A DNA stretch of 64,000 nt from Bacillus sp. REN10 (GTDB lineage Bacteria; Bacillota; Bacilli; Bacillales; Domibacillaceae), in contig NZ_JADHDW010000003.1 in assembly GCF_016820555.1 (NCBI RefSeq), positions 310,001 to 374,000 on the forward strand, in the 5' to 3' direction. Of the stretch, positions 23,444 to 33,281 are shown one piece after another (the stretch's first letter is position 1; each line of letters starts with the position of its first letter). The position numbers and the translations under genes are program-made. The notes beneath the pieces are model-generated. The model had not been told where the DNA came from. It was given only the letters and a program-made list of their open reading frames with translations, and did not search any database.

Positions 23444-24895
23444 TTAAGAGGTAATTTCATCGACTTTGTGTAAAGACTCACTATTTTCAGTTCCAGAATC
23501 GACCTGAATGCGGTCAATTTTGATATTAAAATAACCATAAATAATCGCTATAATCGGGCTAATCCACGCTAAAAATGCATAAGGAGCATACTCTAATGCA
23601 CTTACTCCCAGTACACCAAGCATAAAGACACCGCAAGTCGTCCAAGGTATTAACGGTGAACTCATCGTCCCTGCATCTTCCAATGTCCGTGCCAATACTT
23701 TTGGATGAAGACCTCGCCTTTGATACTCAGCTAAATACATACGCCCTGGTAAAATAATTGACATATATTGTTCACAGCCAACAGCATTTGCTGAGAAACA
23801 TGTAAAAACCGTTGTCGCAATTAAACTACCTGTTCTTTTTACTCCTTTAACTAATGCTTGAACAATCGTTTCAAGAATTTGTGCTTTTTCCAACACTCCA
23901 CCAAAGCTCATAGCAATTAGTACTAAAGCAATCATGCTCATCATGTTCTCTACTCCACCTTGATTCAACAACTCATCAGTAATGACGTTGCCTGTTTCAG
24001 CCGAAAAACCAGTATGCATCGCTGCTACTACATCTGCTAAACTAGACCCCTGCACAAATAAAGCACATAAAGCGCCGACAATTGAACCAATTGTTAACCC
24101 TGGAATCGCAGGAATTTTAAGCACTAAAATGACAATAATCAGTAAAGGTGGGATAAGCAAAAATGGGGAAATCAAAAATTGATCAGATAGCACACCTTGA
24201 ATCAACTCCACATCATTGACACGAGAACCTTCACCAAAATATTTAATGCCTAACACTCCATAAAGAATGAGGGCAATAATTAATGCTGGACCAGTCGTAA
24301 AAGTCATATTGCGAATATGTTCAAACAGACCGATACCTACAACCGCGGGAGCTAAATTAGTTGTTTCTGATAAAGGAGACATTTTATCACCAAAATACAC
24401 ACCTGATACAATTGCTCCTGCTACCATTGGTAACGGAACCCCCAAACCTTGCCCTATACCCATTAAAGCAATGCCTACAGTTCCAGCCGCTGACCAAGCA
24501 TTTCCAGCTGCCATACTAACAATACAGCAAATGATACAGGCTGCTAACAAGTAATAAGTCGGAGAAATCATTTCTAATCCATAATAGATCATTGCCGGGA
24601 CGATACCACCTGCAAGCCATGTTCCCATCAATGTACCAATGATCATTAAGATTAATATCGCTTGAAGAGATAATAAAATCGTCTTAAAAATACTTTGTTC
24701 GAGTTCTGACCAACTATGACCTAATCGAACAGCAATAACAGCTGCCACAATCGTACTTAAAAAGAGGGGAATATGTGGATCGGCTTCAAATTTAATCACT
24801 GAAATGGATAGGGAAACAATCATAAATAAAACCGGTACTAACGCTAGCCAGATTGAAGGTTTTCTTATTTCTTTTTCTTTCTTTACCATAGTCAT
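23444..24895 (-). CDS. nhaC: NhaC-family Na+/H+ antiporter
   Basis: A 483-residue integral membrane protein with about 11-12 helices. Motifs: GNAWSAAGTVGIALMGIG, SGVYFGDKMSPLSETTNLAP (conserved NhaC stretch) and EDAGTMSSPLIPWTTCG. NhaC-family members exchange Na+ (or malate/lactate in some) for H+. In an amine catabolic region it could instead act as an amine or organic-acid exchanger (inference). GGGAGGAG precedes ATG 24895. A possible sigma-54 promoter lies upstream; the C45 remnant follows. Confidence 0.85.
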   Translation of the reverse strand: MTMVKKEKEIRKPSIWLALVPVLFMIVSLSISVIKFEADPHIPLFLSTIVAAVIAVRLGHSWSELEQSIFKTILLSLQAILILMIIGTLMGTWLAGGIVPAMIYYGLEMISPTYYLLAACIICCIVSMAAGNAWSAAGTVGIALMGIGQGLGVPLPMVAGAIVSGVYFGDKMSPLSETTNLAPAVVGIGLFEHIRNMTFTTGPALIIALILYGVLGIKYFGEGSRVNDVELIQGVLSDQFLISPFLLIPPLLIIVILVLKIPAIPGLTIGSIVGALCALFVQGSSLADVVAAMHTGFSAETGNVITDELLNQGGVENMMSMIALVLIAMSFGGVLEKAQILETIVQALVKGVKRTGSLIATTVFTCFSANAVGCEQYMSIILPGRMYLAEYQRRGLHPKVLARTLEDAGTMSSPLIPWTTCGVFMLGVLGVSALEYAPYAFLAWISPIIAIIYGYFNIKIDRIQVDSGTENSESLHKVDEITS

Positions 24896-24952
24896 TCACT
24901 CCTCCCATTCTTTTGATCTCTTTCCAGTCTTAAAAAGGCTTACATTCACTAT

Positions 24953-24968
24953 GCAAATTACATACCAC
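24953..24968 (-). promoter_or_regulatory. Possible second sigma-54 promoter, upstream of nhaC
   Basis: Minus-strand TGGTAT ... TTGCA element about 60 bp upstream of nhaC. The spacing is at or within one base of the required 10 bp between GG and GC, so confidence is limited. A degenerate TTTCTC-N6-AAGAAT element near 25008-25025 resembles the enhancer palindromes at 22769-22886. No gene lies in 24900-25140. Confidence 0.45.
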
Positions 24969-25141
24969 CTTAAAAGCTGATTAAAGTAAATGGAAGAATT
25001 GAAACTTTTTCTCAATAATAAGAATAAAATTAGTTGTAAAGCTCTTTTATTACAACTTTCTATGTAATATTAGTAGTTTTTTAAGGACTTCTCAAAAATA
25101 ATAATAATTTCTTACTTTTAAGAACAACATGGGACATCTGT

Positions 25142-25208
25142 CAAAAAGAGGTGGAGAAAAACGACTCGTTTTTCTCCACCTCTTTTATTTTAGGGACTTA
25201 TTGGACAG
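25142..25208. mobile_element. IS1182-like right-end fragment serving as cbiO 3' end and terminator
   Basis: 67 bp identical to 17322-17388, the right end of the defective element. It includes the 43-nt terminator hairpin (25144-25186) and half of the terminal repeat. The cbiO stop codon (25185-25187) and its last seven codons lie within it. Confidence 0.85.
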
Positions 25209-26024
25209 TCTCTGGATGATTTTGAGCAATTCTTCTTTTGTTGTTGGAATCGGTATTCGCTGATCAGGATGTGCGGCTTGCCATGCTGAAAACACTTCTA
25301 TGATCCACGGTTGCTCTAAATGACATGCTTCGAGCAATTCTTTTTGCATAAACAGATCAGCAGGCGAACCGAATGCTTGCAAGCTCCCATTATACAAAAT
25401 AACGATTTCATCTGCCCATTCATAAGCTAAATTGATATCATGTGTGGATAAAACAATCGTTTGTCCTTCCTGTTGAAGATCAGACACAAATGCCATCATT
25501 TTTTTGGCGTACAGAGGATCCAGACCAGCCGTTGGTTCATCTAAAATAAGAAGTTTCGGGTTCATCACAGCGACTCCTGCAATGGCGACTCGCTTTTTCT
25601 GCCCTACACTTAAAAAATGAGGCGGTTTATGTTTCAGCTCGAGTAATCCCGTCGCATCAAGAATCGCTAATGCTACTTGTTCAGCTTCTTGTTTGGAATA
25701 ACCTAATTGCAGCGGACCGTACATCACATCTTCAAGTACAGTAGGAGAAAAAAGCTGAGCATCCGGATGTTGAAACACAATGCCTACTTGTCTGCGCAAT
25801 TCCTTGAGCGCCTTCCGTTTATAGCTGAGCGGCTGGCCTTGAAAACGGATCTCTCCTTCTGTCGGCTGAAGTAATCCGTTGAAATGAAGAAAAAGCGATG
25901 ATTTCCCCGCTCCATTATTGCCTAAAATCGCAATTTTCTTCCCCGATTGAATCGTTAATGTGAGTTGATCTAACGCCTTCGTTCCATCAGGATATACATA
26001 ACTGACATTATTTATTTCTAACAT
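25185..26024 (-). CDS. cbiO: Cobalt ECF transporter ATPase CbiO
   Basis: A 279-residue ATPase of the cobalt importer. Walker A GNNGAGKSS, Q-loop VFQHPDAQLF, signature LSVGQKKR, Walker B LLILDEPTAGLD and switch STHDINLAY. ATG 26024 follows GAAGGTGAAG; it overlaps nothing but sits 17 nt after cbiQ. The last seven residues (LSNKSLK) are encoded by an IS fragment, so the native C-terminus has been replaced after KIIQR. Last gene of the cobalamin operon. Confidence 0.92.
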   Translation of the reverse strand: MLEINNVSYVYPDGTKALDQLTLTIQSGKKIAILGNNGAGKSSLFLHFNGLLQPTEGEIRFQGQPLSYKRKALKELRRQVGIVFQHPDAQLFSPTVLEDVMYGPLQLGYSKQEAEQVALAILDATGLLELKHKPPHFLSVGQKKRVAIAGVAVMNPKLLILDEPTAGLDPLYAKKMMAFVSDLQQEGQTIVLSTHDINLAYEWADEIVILYNGSLQAFGSPADLFMQKELLEACHLEQPWIIEVFSAWQAAHPDQRIPIPTTKEELLKIIQRLSNKSLK

Positions 26025-26041
26025 TGTCTTCACCTTCTTTT

Positions 26042-26815
26042 CTAAAACACATACATCACCGCACAGGAGATGAAAAAGCTGATTAAAATGACGAGCCACA
26101 AATCTCGCCTAATTGGATAGAAAATCATTTGTCCTACTTCTTCTTCATTCCCTCCTCGTGCATCGACCGCCATTTGGACATGCTTCGCTTCTCTCATTGT
26201 TTGGATGAATAAATTAGCAACAAGCGCTGATATTGAGGAAAAAGTCGAACGAAGACTGCTGTAGCCTGCCCGAGACTGTTGTGCTTTATAGGTTTCTTCC
26301 GCTTTTTCAATGAAAACAAAGATAAAGCGATACGTCACCGCTGTCAGTTCAATAAAAACTTCCGGCAATCGCAACAAGCGCAACAGCGTAGCGATACCAT
26401 GAAAAGGCGTCGTTAAAATAAAGAAGTACATGCAGCTGACTGCTCCATAGGCAGAGGAACATAATAAAACAGCCTGATGAATCGATGCATACGAAACATA
26501 AATAAACCAGCCAGAGACACTGGCCGTTCGCACAATAGCTTCAACTTCTGTCCCTTCACGTGCAAAGGAAAGAAGTAAAGGAAACAAACTAAATAATAAA
26601 AACAACAATGGCAAGAAAAGTAGCTTCCCATACGTCCGAAGTGGAATTTTTGCATAACATACGGCGACGATTCCCATAAGTAAAAAGACATAGATCGATA
26701 AAACAATGTCTTTTGTTACAAGCACGAGCAATAAATGTGAAAAAGCAAAAGCGGCTTTTTCACCTGGATGCAAGTGAGAAAGCCGGCTGTGATTGGCATA
26801 ATAATCGATGAACAT
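26042..26815 (-). CDS. cbiQ: Cobalt ECF transporter T component CbiQ
   Basis: A 257-residue membrane protein coupling CbiO to CbiM. Starts FIDYYANHSRLSHLHPGEK and has about five helices; the cytoplasmic AQQSRAG and AVDARGG (related to the EAA-like A-R-G motifs) contact the ATPase. Its ATG overlaps the cbiN stop (TGATG). Confidence 0.9.
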   Translation of the reverse strand: MFIDYYANHSRLSHLHPGEKAAFAFSHLLLVLVTKDIVLSIYVFLLMGIVAVCYAKIPLRTYGKLLFLPLLFLLFSLFPLLLSFAREGTEVEAIVRTASVSGWFIYVSYASIHQAVLLCSSAYGAVSCMYFFILTTPFHGIATLLRLLRLPEVFIELTAVTYRFIFVFIEKAEETYKAQQSRAGYSSLRSTFSSISALVANLFIQTMREAKHVQMAVDARGGNEEEVGQMIFYPIRRDLWLVILISFFISCAVMYVF

Positions 26816-27105
26816 CAGCTTTTATTACTATATTTCTCTTCTAACTTTTTTCTCGCACGCGCAGCTCCAATAAAATAGCCAATAAACATCGCCCCGCCTG
26901 CTGCTTGTAAAGCAAATAATAAACTTTCCACTTCTCCGCTAGGCGGCTCCCAAATGACATCAAACCATGGTTTATAATCTGGACTAATTTCAGTAATTGC
27001 TGCCTCAGCTTCTCCGTCTGCCCCAAGAAATTCAGCATCTTTATTCATCACAAGCGGCACAACAGCAAGCAACACGACAATCGCAAATAATAGTAGGTTC
27101 TTCAT
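26815..27105 (-). CDS. cbiN: Cobalt transport accessory protein CbiN
   Basis: A 96-residue protein with two helices, N- and C-terminal, flanking a small outer loop (FLGADGEAEAAI, then DYKPWFDVIWEPPSGEVESLLFALQ in parts), the conserved CbiN pattern. It completes cobalt uptake together with CbiM. Lies 2 nt after cbiM. Confidence 0.9.
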   Translation of the reverse strand: MKNLLLFAIVVLLAVVPLVMNKDAEFLGADGEAEAAITEISPDYKPWFDVIWEPPSGEVESLLFALQAAGGAMFIGYFIGAARARKKLEEKYSNKS

Positions 27106-27107
27106 CT

Positions 27108-27860
27108 TTACGCCTCCTTCACTGCGACACTTAACTGATTTAATTCGTTTTTGTTATACTTCACAAGCCAATTCATCACGATCACTGTTAAAATTCCTTC
27201 CGCAACCGCTAATGAAATCTGTGTGACAGAGAAAATCCCGGCAAATTTCATAAATGAAGCGAACACGCCGCCTGTTTCCGCTGGAAAAGCAAGCGCTAAT
27301 TGCAAGGAAGTCACCGTATAGGTCGCCAAATCACCTAAAAAAGCAGCAAAAAAGACAGCGAGCGCAAAAGAAAGATTCATTTTTCGTCCAAACTTGTATA
27401 CAGCATAAGTCATTAATGGACCGACAACAGCCATCGAAAATGCATTCGCTCCTAACGTCGTTAAACCGCCGTGAGCTAAAAGCAGCGCTTGAAACAACAG
27501 TACGATCGTTCCTAAAACAGTCATGGCTAGCGGACCAAACAAAACGGTTCCAAGACCCACACCTGTTGGATGGGAGCTACTGCCTGTAACCGATGGGATT
27601 TTAAGAGCCGATAATACGAAGGCAAACGCTCCCGCTAAACCTAGCATCATTTTCGTTTCTGGGTGCTGTTTAATTGTTTTTTGAATGGATCGAATACCAG
27701 CCGCAATAAATGGAATGGTTAATGCCCACCAAAGAATCGCCCATTTAACCGGCAAAAACCCTTCCATAATATGCATCGCGGCGGCTGGTTGAAAGGAATT
27801 GATCCAGAAAAAACAAGTCAGTGCCAACATCACTATTGTCGTTCTTTTCAAAAATAACAT
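27108..27860 (-). CDS. cbiM: Cobalt-binding S component CbiM
   Basis: A 250-residue membrane protein. The processed signal region ends ...AAA and is followed by MHIMEGFLP, whose His residues form the metal site with the new N-terminus; [12 protein letters not shown] is also conserved. It recognises Co(II). AAGGGTGAAACA precedes ATG 27860. Located between cobA and cbiN, so import and synthesis share the riboswitch. Confidence 0.92.
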   Translation of the reverse strand: MLFLKRTTIVMLALTCFFWINSFQPAAAMHIMEGFLPVKWAILWWALTIPFIAAGIRSIQKTIKQHPETKMMLGLAGAFAFVLSALKIPSVTGSSSHPTGVGLGTVLFGPLAMTVLGTIVLLFQALLLAHGGLTTLGANAFSMAVVGPLMTYAVYKFGRKMNLSFALAVFFAAFLGDLATYTVTSLQLALAFPAETGGVFASFMKFAGIFSVTQISLAVAEGILTVIVMNWLVKYNKNELNQLSVAVKEA

Positions 27861-27877
27861 TGTTTCACCCTTTTCAT

Positions 27878-28666
27878 TTATTCTGTTTTCATTAATGTAG
27901 AGATATGTGGGTCCTGATCAAACCATCTAATCTTTTCTCGTTGACTAACGACTTCTCCTACAAGCACAATAGCTGGATTAGAAATTTTATAATCGTGTGC
28001 CTTTTGCTCAATTGAGGCAAGGTCACCTGTGATTGTACGCTGATTATTTGTCGTTCCCCACTCAATGATAGCAACAGGAGTGGAAGTAGCCTTACCATGC
28101 GCGACCAATTCCCTGCAAATATGACCGAGATTGCCAACTCCCATATAAAAAGCAATCGTATCAATTCCTTGCGCTAGCGCTTGCCAGTTAACAAAATCCT
28201 GGCCTTTTTCCGCGCGGCCATGAGCGGTAACAATAGCGAAAGTAGCTGCATGATTGCGATGAGTTACTGGAATACCTGCATAAGCAGGGGCCGCAATCCC
28301 AGCTGTAATACCTGGAATAATTTCAAACGGGATCTGAGCCTCGGCTAACTGTTCTGCTTCTTCACCTACACGACCAAATACACAAGGGTCGCCGCCTTTT
28401 AAGCGAGTAACAATTAAGCCTTGCTCTGCTTTTTCAACTAGCAGCTGGTTGATTTGCTCTTGAATGAGCGCATGTTTGCCGGGAAGCTTTCCACAAAAAA
28501 TCAATTCTGCTCCTTCTTTCGCATACTGGAGCAGCTCTTTATTGACTAGCCGATCATACGCAATGACGTCTGCTTGCTGAATACATTCTAGTCCTTTCAC
28601 CGTAATCAGCTTTGGATCGCCTGGTCCGGCTCCGACTAAATACACTTTGCCTTTTTTCACGTTCAT
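27878..28666 (-). CDS. cobA: Uroporphyrinogen-III C-methyltransferase (SUMT)
   Basis: A 262-residue SAM enzyme that methylates uroporphyrinogen III at C2 and C7 to precorrin-2. Seen: [61 protein letters not shown]. No fused SirC/CysG domain; that function is the gene upstream, which overlaps by 4 nt. It branches tetrapyrrole flow to cobalamin and siroheme. Confidence 0.93.
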   Translation of the reverse strand: MNVKKGKVYLVGAGPGDPKLITVKGLECIQQADVIAYDRLVNKELLQYAKEGAELIFCGKLPGKHALIQEQINQLLVEKAEQGLIVTRLKGGDPCVFGRVGEEAEQLAEAQIPFEIIPGITAGIAAPAYAGIPVTHRNHAATFAIVTAHGRAEKGQDFVNWQALAQGIDTIAFYMGVGNLGHICRELVAHGKATSTPVAIIEWGTTNNQRTITGDLASIEQKAHDYKISNPAIVLVGEVVSQREKIRWFDQDPHISTLMKTE

Positions 28667-29292
28667 CTCCTCGAATCTATTAAGATGTTCAACAGCCTCA
28701 CTCGTTCTTGATCGTCTGCCTCTTTTAGTTGTTCGTACAGATCAGACTGAATCAATTCTGTTAATAATTGTTTTCTATGTACAGGGTCGCTCACTTGATG
28801 TTTAATTTGCTCTCGGCATTCTGCTAAAAAGTCTATAAAGCTAATAAACTGCTCATCATATTGAGTGGACAATTCTTGAATGATTTTCTTGCTGAGACCT
28901 GGGCTGCCACCGCTTGTACTGACGGCAATGGCTAGCTTTCCTTTTTTTAAAGTAGCCGGAACAAAGAAGCTGCTACCTGCGGGATCATCAACGATATTGA
29001 CAAGCTGCTGACCCGAAGCACATTGCTGGATATATGCATTTACTTTTCGGTCATTTGTCGCAGCAAAAACAAGAACGGCTCCCTGCAAATCCTCGGGCTC
29101 AAATATCTTCTGTTTCCAGTCAATCGGATGATGATCGATGAATTCCGCCATTTCCGAACTGATTTCCGGACTGACGACTTGCACCGTTGCCTTTGCTTCA
29201 ACTAACGAAATAACTTTACGAGCAGCAACCTTTCCTCCGCCGATCACAACGACTCTCTTCCCTTCTAGCTTAAGCATCGCTGGATACAGCAT
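28663..29292 (-). CDS. sirC: Precorrin-2 dehydrogenase (SirC/CysG N-domain-like)
   Basis: A 209-residue NAD-dependent enzyme that oxidises precorrin-2 to sirohydrochlorin. N-terminal Rossmann motif VVVIGGGKVAARKV, then AATNDRKVN and the AIAVSTSGGSPGLSKKI motif. It feeds CbiX. Overlaps cbiA by 23 nt and cobA by 4 nt. Confidence 0.9.
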   Translation of the reverse strand: MLYPAMLKLEGKRVVVIGGGKVAARKVISLVEAKATVQVVSPEISSEMAEFIDHHPIDWKQKIFEPEDLQGAVLVFAATNDRKVNAYIQQCASGQQLVNIVDDPAGSSFFVPATLKKGKLAIAVSTSGGSPGLSKKIIQELSTQYDEQFISFIDFLAECREQIKHQVSDPVHRKQLLTELIQSDLYEQLKEADDQERVRLLNILIDSRR

Positions 29293-30673
29293 GTTCAGAG
29301 GTCCTCTCTGCTTGATATTGTTGAGCTGCTTCTACAAAACGGCGAGCAAGAGCTGTGTCTGATGCAAAATGAAAATGAGCATAGCCAGCGATCACATACG
29401 GCAATACAAATCCTTGTTCTTTCGTTCCAAAGCGCCCCTTTGTTTCGTAAGCGGCTTTCATTGGTTCTTTCGCCATAAATTTAGAATAATGGAATTCATG
29501 TCCGCGCGCTGTCGCTCCCTCCGCTAGCAAAAAGTTCGGAGCTAAGCCCGTCAGCTCACGGTAGCCAAGAGCAGCGAGCTTCTTTTGCATCGTGGCAACA
29601 CCAGGAATGACCCCAACCATCGGATAAACCTCGCCACTTGTATCTTCAATCGCTTCCGTCAAGTACATAAAGCCACCGCATTCTGCTAATGTCGGTAAAC
29701 CAGCCGCAATGGCTTGACGAATCGACTGTTTCGCCTTTTCGTTACTTGCTAAGAGAGCCGCAAACTCTTCCGGAAAGCCGCCTCCTAAGTAAAGCGCAGA
29801 AGCTCCAGTTGGAACAGGCTCATCCTGTAATGGCGAGAAAAATTGAATGTCAGCTCCATTGGCCTGTAGCAGCTCCAAATTTTCTTCATAGTAAAAATTA
29901 AACGCGGCATCTTTAGCTACAGCGATCTTAACAGTTGATTCTTTCACTTTAGTAAACATCGAACGTTCAGCTGGCTCGATCACCGGTGCTTCGGCGAGCT
30001 TCCAAATAGCCTCTATATCGACCGTATCAGAAACAAGCTGTCCAAGTTTCTCGAAAAAGCCGGCTAGCTCTCCTCTCTCAACGGAAGGGATCAATCCTAA
30101 ATGACGTTCTGGAATAGAAATATCATTCTCTTTTTTTAAATAGCCAACAACAGGGATCCCACACTCTTGTTCAATCGCAGATTTGACAATGTTAAAATGA
30201 CTTTCACTGCCGACTCGGTTCGCAATCACCCCGACGATTCTTCCGCTTGCAGCCATCGCTTGAAAGCCTTTCACAATCGCAGCGGCGCTTCTAGCCATAC
30301 TGGCACAATTGACGACAAGTAAAACCGGACAATTGAGCACTTCACTTATATCAGCGGAACTGCCATCGTTTTTCAATGGATCCTTACCGTCGAAATAGCC
30401 CATAACCCCTTCAATAATAGAAAGCTCCGCACCCTTTGCTCCTCTAGCATAAATCTCCTTCACCGTCTCTCGCCCAGTCATCCAGCTATCTAAGTTTCTC
30501 GATGGCCGGCCAGTTACGGCCGTATGATAAGTCGGGTCGATATAGTCAGGGCCGCATTTGAACCCTTGCACACTTACTCCTCTTGCTTTAAAAGCGGCCA
30601 TTAGCCCAATCGTTACGGTTGTTTTTCCGGCGCCACTTCCGGTTCCAGCGATCATTATTCTTCTCTGGCTCAT
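29270..30673 (-). CDS. cbiA: Cobyrinic acid a,c-diamide synthase CbiA
   Basis: A 467-residue ATP- and glutamine-dependent amidase. N-terminal P-loop AGTGSGAGKTTVTIGLMAA and FKCGPDYIDPTYH; the C-terminal glutaminase domain has LYLGGGFPE and nucleophile Cys in LAECGGFMYL. AAGGAGGGGAGCAG precedes the ATG. Operon position matches that of B. megaterium. Confidence 0.93.
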   Translation of the reverse strand: MSQRRIMIAGTGSGAGKTTVTIGLMAAFKARGVSVQGFKCGPDYIDPTYHTAVTGRPSRNLDSWMTGRETVKEIYARGAKGAELSIIEGVMGYFDGKDPLKNDGSSADISEVLNCPVLLVVNCASMARSAAAIVKGFQAMAASGRIVGVIANRVGSESHFNIVKSAIEQECGIPVVGYLKKENDISIPERHLGLIPSVERGELAGFFEKLGQLVSDTVDIEAIWKLAEAPVIEPAERSMFTKVKESTVKIAVAKDAAFNFYYEENLELLQANGADIQFFSPLQDEPVPTGASALYLGGGFPEEFAALLASNEKAKQSIRQAIAAGLPTLAECGGFMYLTEAIEDTSGEVYPMVGVIPGVATMQKKLAALGYRELTGLAPNFLLAEGATARGHEFHYSKFMAKEPMKAAYETKGRFGTKEQGFVLPYVIAGYAHFHFASDTALARRFVEAAQQYQAERTSEHAVSSDA

Positions 30674-30685
30674 CTGCTCCCCTCC

Positions 30686-31813
30686 TTAGTGATAGGAAAT
30701 CAATCCAACTGAAATAGTGACATTGCCTGATTTCTTCTTGACAAGTAGTAGCTCATCATTTCCACTTGCCAGCATCGCTGCTGGTTCACTGACACCGTAA
30801 GCACCAGTGAATTTATACACGGTATCAGAGGGCTGCACTAATGTTTTCGTATTGAGCTCAGCTGGTGGATAATAAATAAAGTCCCATTGATTCTTTCGGA
30901 CAACTTCAAGCAACCCTATTTCATCTTTCTTCAAATCAATCGTTGCCACTGTTTTGACGCTTTTTTTGCTAATCTTTAACTCTTGTAATGTCTCTTCAAT
31001 CACTTGTTCAATTTCTTCCACTGCCGTTCCTCGGTTACAGCCAATACCGAGAACGATTACTTTTGGACGATATAACACACCGTTCGTTAAAATATCTTCC
31101 TCTTGTGGTTCAAGTAAGCGATGCGTCACAACGAGTGCCGCATCTGGCTGGTATGCCAATGCTTCGTCGATGGAGGAACATAGATGAATATTCGCTGGCA
31201 TCGCTGTATCATGCATCCACCAATTTCGCTCGCCTGATTCTTGGACGACTACTACTTTTTCTTCATTCACTACCGATGCGCTGACTGGTGTCAATTTCTC
31301 ATCCGATTCCCATTCCCAGCCAAAACGGCGGCCAAATAAATCAACGGGAATCGTTTTTTGCACATCAGAAGCAGTCGTCACAACCGGATAGGCATTCAGT
31401 AATGCAGCGATTTCTTTTGTTAACTCATTCGCTCCACCGAGATGCCCTGACAATACACTAATCACATGTTCGCCACGATCGTCCACAACAACGACGCCTG
31501 GGTCGGTCTTTTTATCTTTTAAAATCGGAGCGATCATGCGAACAACAGCCCCTAAAGAAATAATGATAATCAGGCCCTGATAATTGGCAAATAAACTCGG
31601 AAGCAAGATGCGAACGGAGCCTTCAAACAAAGTGATGCCATGTTCCTCTTCATCACCTTGTGCATGTTTCTTCATATAGTATAGATCGCTATCAGGAAAT
31701 AATTTGGATATTTTTCTCGCCAACTGCGTGCCATGCTTCGTAATCGCTACGACGGCATACTTTCCTTTTACGTTGATCTTTGGTATCACATGTTCTTCTA
31801 ATTGCAGACTCAT
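30686..31813 (-). CDS. cbiG: Cobalt-precorrin-5A hydrolase CbiG
   Basis: A 375-residue enzyme that opens the delta-lactone of cobalt-precorrin-5A, releasing acetaldehyde. Seen: YAVVAITKHGTQLARKI, SLGAVVRMIAP, VLSGHLGGANELT and C-terminal VLGIGCNRGTAVEEIE, the N, central and C domains of CbiG. 4-nt overlap with cbiF upstream. Hallmark of the anaerobic route. Confidence 0.92.
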   Translation of the reverse strand: MSLQLEEHVIPKINVKGKYAVVAITKHGTQLARKISKLFPDSDLYYMKKHAQGDEEEHGITLFEGSVRILLPSLFANYQGLIIIISLGAVVRMIAPILKDKKTDPGVVVVDDRGEHVISVLSGHLGGANELTKEIAALLNAYPVVTTASDVQKTIPVDLFGRRFGWEWESDEKLTPVSASVVNEEKVVVVQESGERNWWMHDTAMPANIHLCSSIDEALAYQPDAALVVTHRLLEPQEEDILTNGVLYRPKVIVLGIGCNRGTAVEEIEQVIEETLQELKISKKSVKTVATIDLKKDEIGLLEVVRKNQWDFIYYPPAELNTKTLVQPSDTVYKFTGAYGVSEPAAMLASGNDELLLVKKKSGNVTISVGLISYH

Positions 31814-32583
31814 TGTTTCACTCCTCGGCGGAATCCATGGGTAAACTCTTTATCATACAATTTTGAGCGAAAGTCTTTTTCGTGAATGTTTGGATCTAAC
31901 GCCCAGCCGGCTAAAATCATTGCTTGCTTGCGAATGCCGTTTACGCGCATATCTTCATCCAATTTCTCAATCGTCGTGCGAACAATTTTTTCATCAGGCC
32001 ATGTCGCTTTATAGACGACTGCGACAGGCGTTTCCGGTGCCCAGCCAGCACTGACTAATTCTTTCATCACCTTTTTCGTTAGTGTGGCACTTAGGAAGAA
32101 AGCGATCGTACAATGATGCTCTGCCAACTTCGCTAATTGCTCCCGTTCTGGCACCGGTGTTCTTCCTTCCGCTCTCGTTAAAATCACTGTTTGTGTTAGA
32201 TCAGGAATTGTTAATTCCGCTTGTGCGCTAGCCGCTGCAGCAAAAACGGAACTTACACCTGGCACGATCTCAATCTCAACACCCGCTTCTTTTAATAAGG
32301 TCATTTGCTCCATAATCGCCCCGTATACTGCAGGGTCCCCCGTATGAAGACGAACGACTTTTTTGCCTTCTGCTAGGCGTTGCTTCATCACCTCAACCAT
32401 TTCTTCTAAGTGCATGCCTGCTGTTTTTAATATTTCCGCTCCTGGCTTGGCAATGTTAAAATGTTCTTCACTCACTAATGAATCCGCATATAAAATGACG
32501 TCTGCTTCCTTCAGTAAATTCTGTCCTCTCACCGTGATTAAATCTGGTGCACCTGGACCTGCTCCGACAATATATAATTTCAT
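31810..32583 (-). CDS. cbiF: Cobalt-precorrin-4 C11-methyltransferase CbiF
   Basis: A 257-residue SAM methyltransferase. LYIVGAGPGAPDLITVRG, YADSLV, RLHTGDPAVYGAIMEQM and PGVSSVFAAAASAQAELT are the family motifs. Overlaps cbiL and cbiG by 4 nt each. Confidence 0.93.
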   Translation of the reverse strand: MKLYIVGAGPGAPDLITVRGQNLLKEADVILYADSLVSEEHFNIAKPGAEILKTAGMHLEEMVEVMKQRLAEGKKVVRLHTGDPAVYGAIMEQMTLLKEAGVEIEIVPGVSSVFAAAASAQAELTIPDLTQTVILTRAEGRTPVPEREQLAKLAEHHCTIAFFLSATLTKKVMKELVSAGWAPETPVAVVYKATWPDEKIVRTTIEKLDEDMRVNGIRKQAMILAGWALDPNIHEKDFRSKLYDKEFTHGFRRGVKQ

Positions 32584-33281
32584 TTTCTCACCACCATTAA
32601 CGTTAAATATTCCGGTTCTGCTCCTTCAAGCTCAGCCATTGACCAAACAATTTCTTCTTCCGATGTAACCTTTGTGACGACTGATGCTTTATCTGTCAAA
32701 TTCAATTCTTTTAAAATCTGAAGCATTAAATCAATCACTTTTGCCACTTTAATAAAAATCACACAATCATGCTGCTCGATCGCTTGCTTCATCGCTTCAT
32801 AATTGTCATTTGCTGGCACAATTGCAACAACATCATCTCCATCAGCTAATGGTAAAGACAGTCTAGCTGCCGCTCCATTAATCGAAGAAATACCAGGAAT
32901 AATCTTCATCGGGACATCGCCATAACGCTCTTTCATCACGTTCATCATATGTATAAATGTGCTGTACAGTAGCGGATCACCTTCTGTAATGAAAGCGACA
33001 TCTTTTCCCTCTTGAAGCTTCTCCCATACTAAATCAGCTGTATTGGACCATTCCCGCTCTAAAATTTCCGGATCCTTCGTCATCGGAAAAACGAGACCAA
33101 GCATATCTTTTTCTGCCGGATTGACATACGCATCAATGATTTTTCTGGCATAGCTTTTGCTGCCTTTTCTTTTTTTCGGATAAGCAATAACTGGACACTC
33201 TTGTAGAGCGCGAAATGCTTTTACTGTAATTAGTTCCGGGTCCCCTGGGCCAGCCCCCACACCGTATAAAATACCTGTCAT
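32580..33281 (-). CDS. cbiL: Cobalt-precorrin-2 C20-methyltransferase CbiL
   Basis: A 233-residue SAM methyltransferase. [33 protein letters not shown] and [20 protein letters not shown] are diagnostic. 4-nt overlaps on both sides. Confidence 0.93.
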   Translation of the reverse strand: MTGILYGVGAGPGDPELITVKAFRALQECPVIAYPKKRKGSKSYARKIIDAYVNPAEKDMLGLVFPMTKDPEILEREWSNTADLVWEKLQEGKDVAFITEGDPLLYSTFIHMMNVMKERYGDVPMKIIPGISSINGAAARLSLPLADGDDVVAIVPANDNYEAMKQAIEQHDCVIFIKVAKVIDLMLQILKELNLTDKASVVTKVTSEEEIVWSMAELEGAEPEYLTLMVVRK

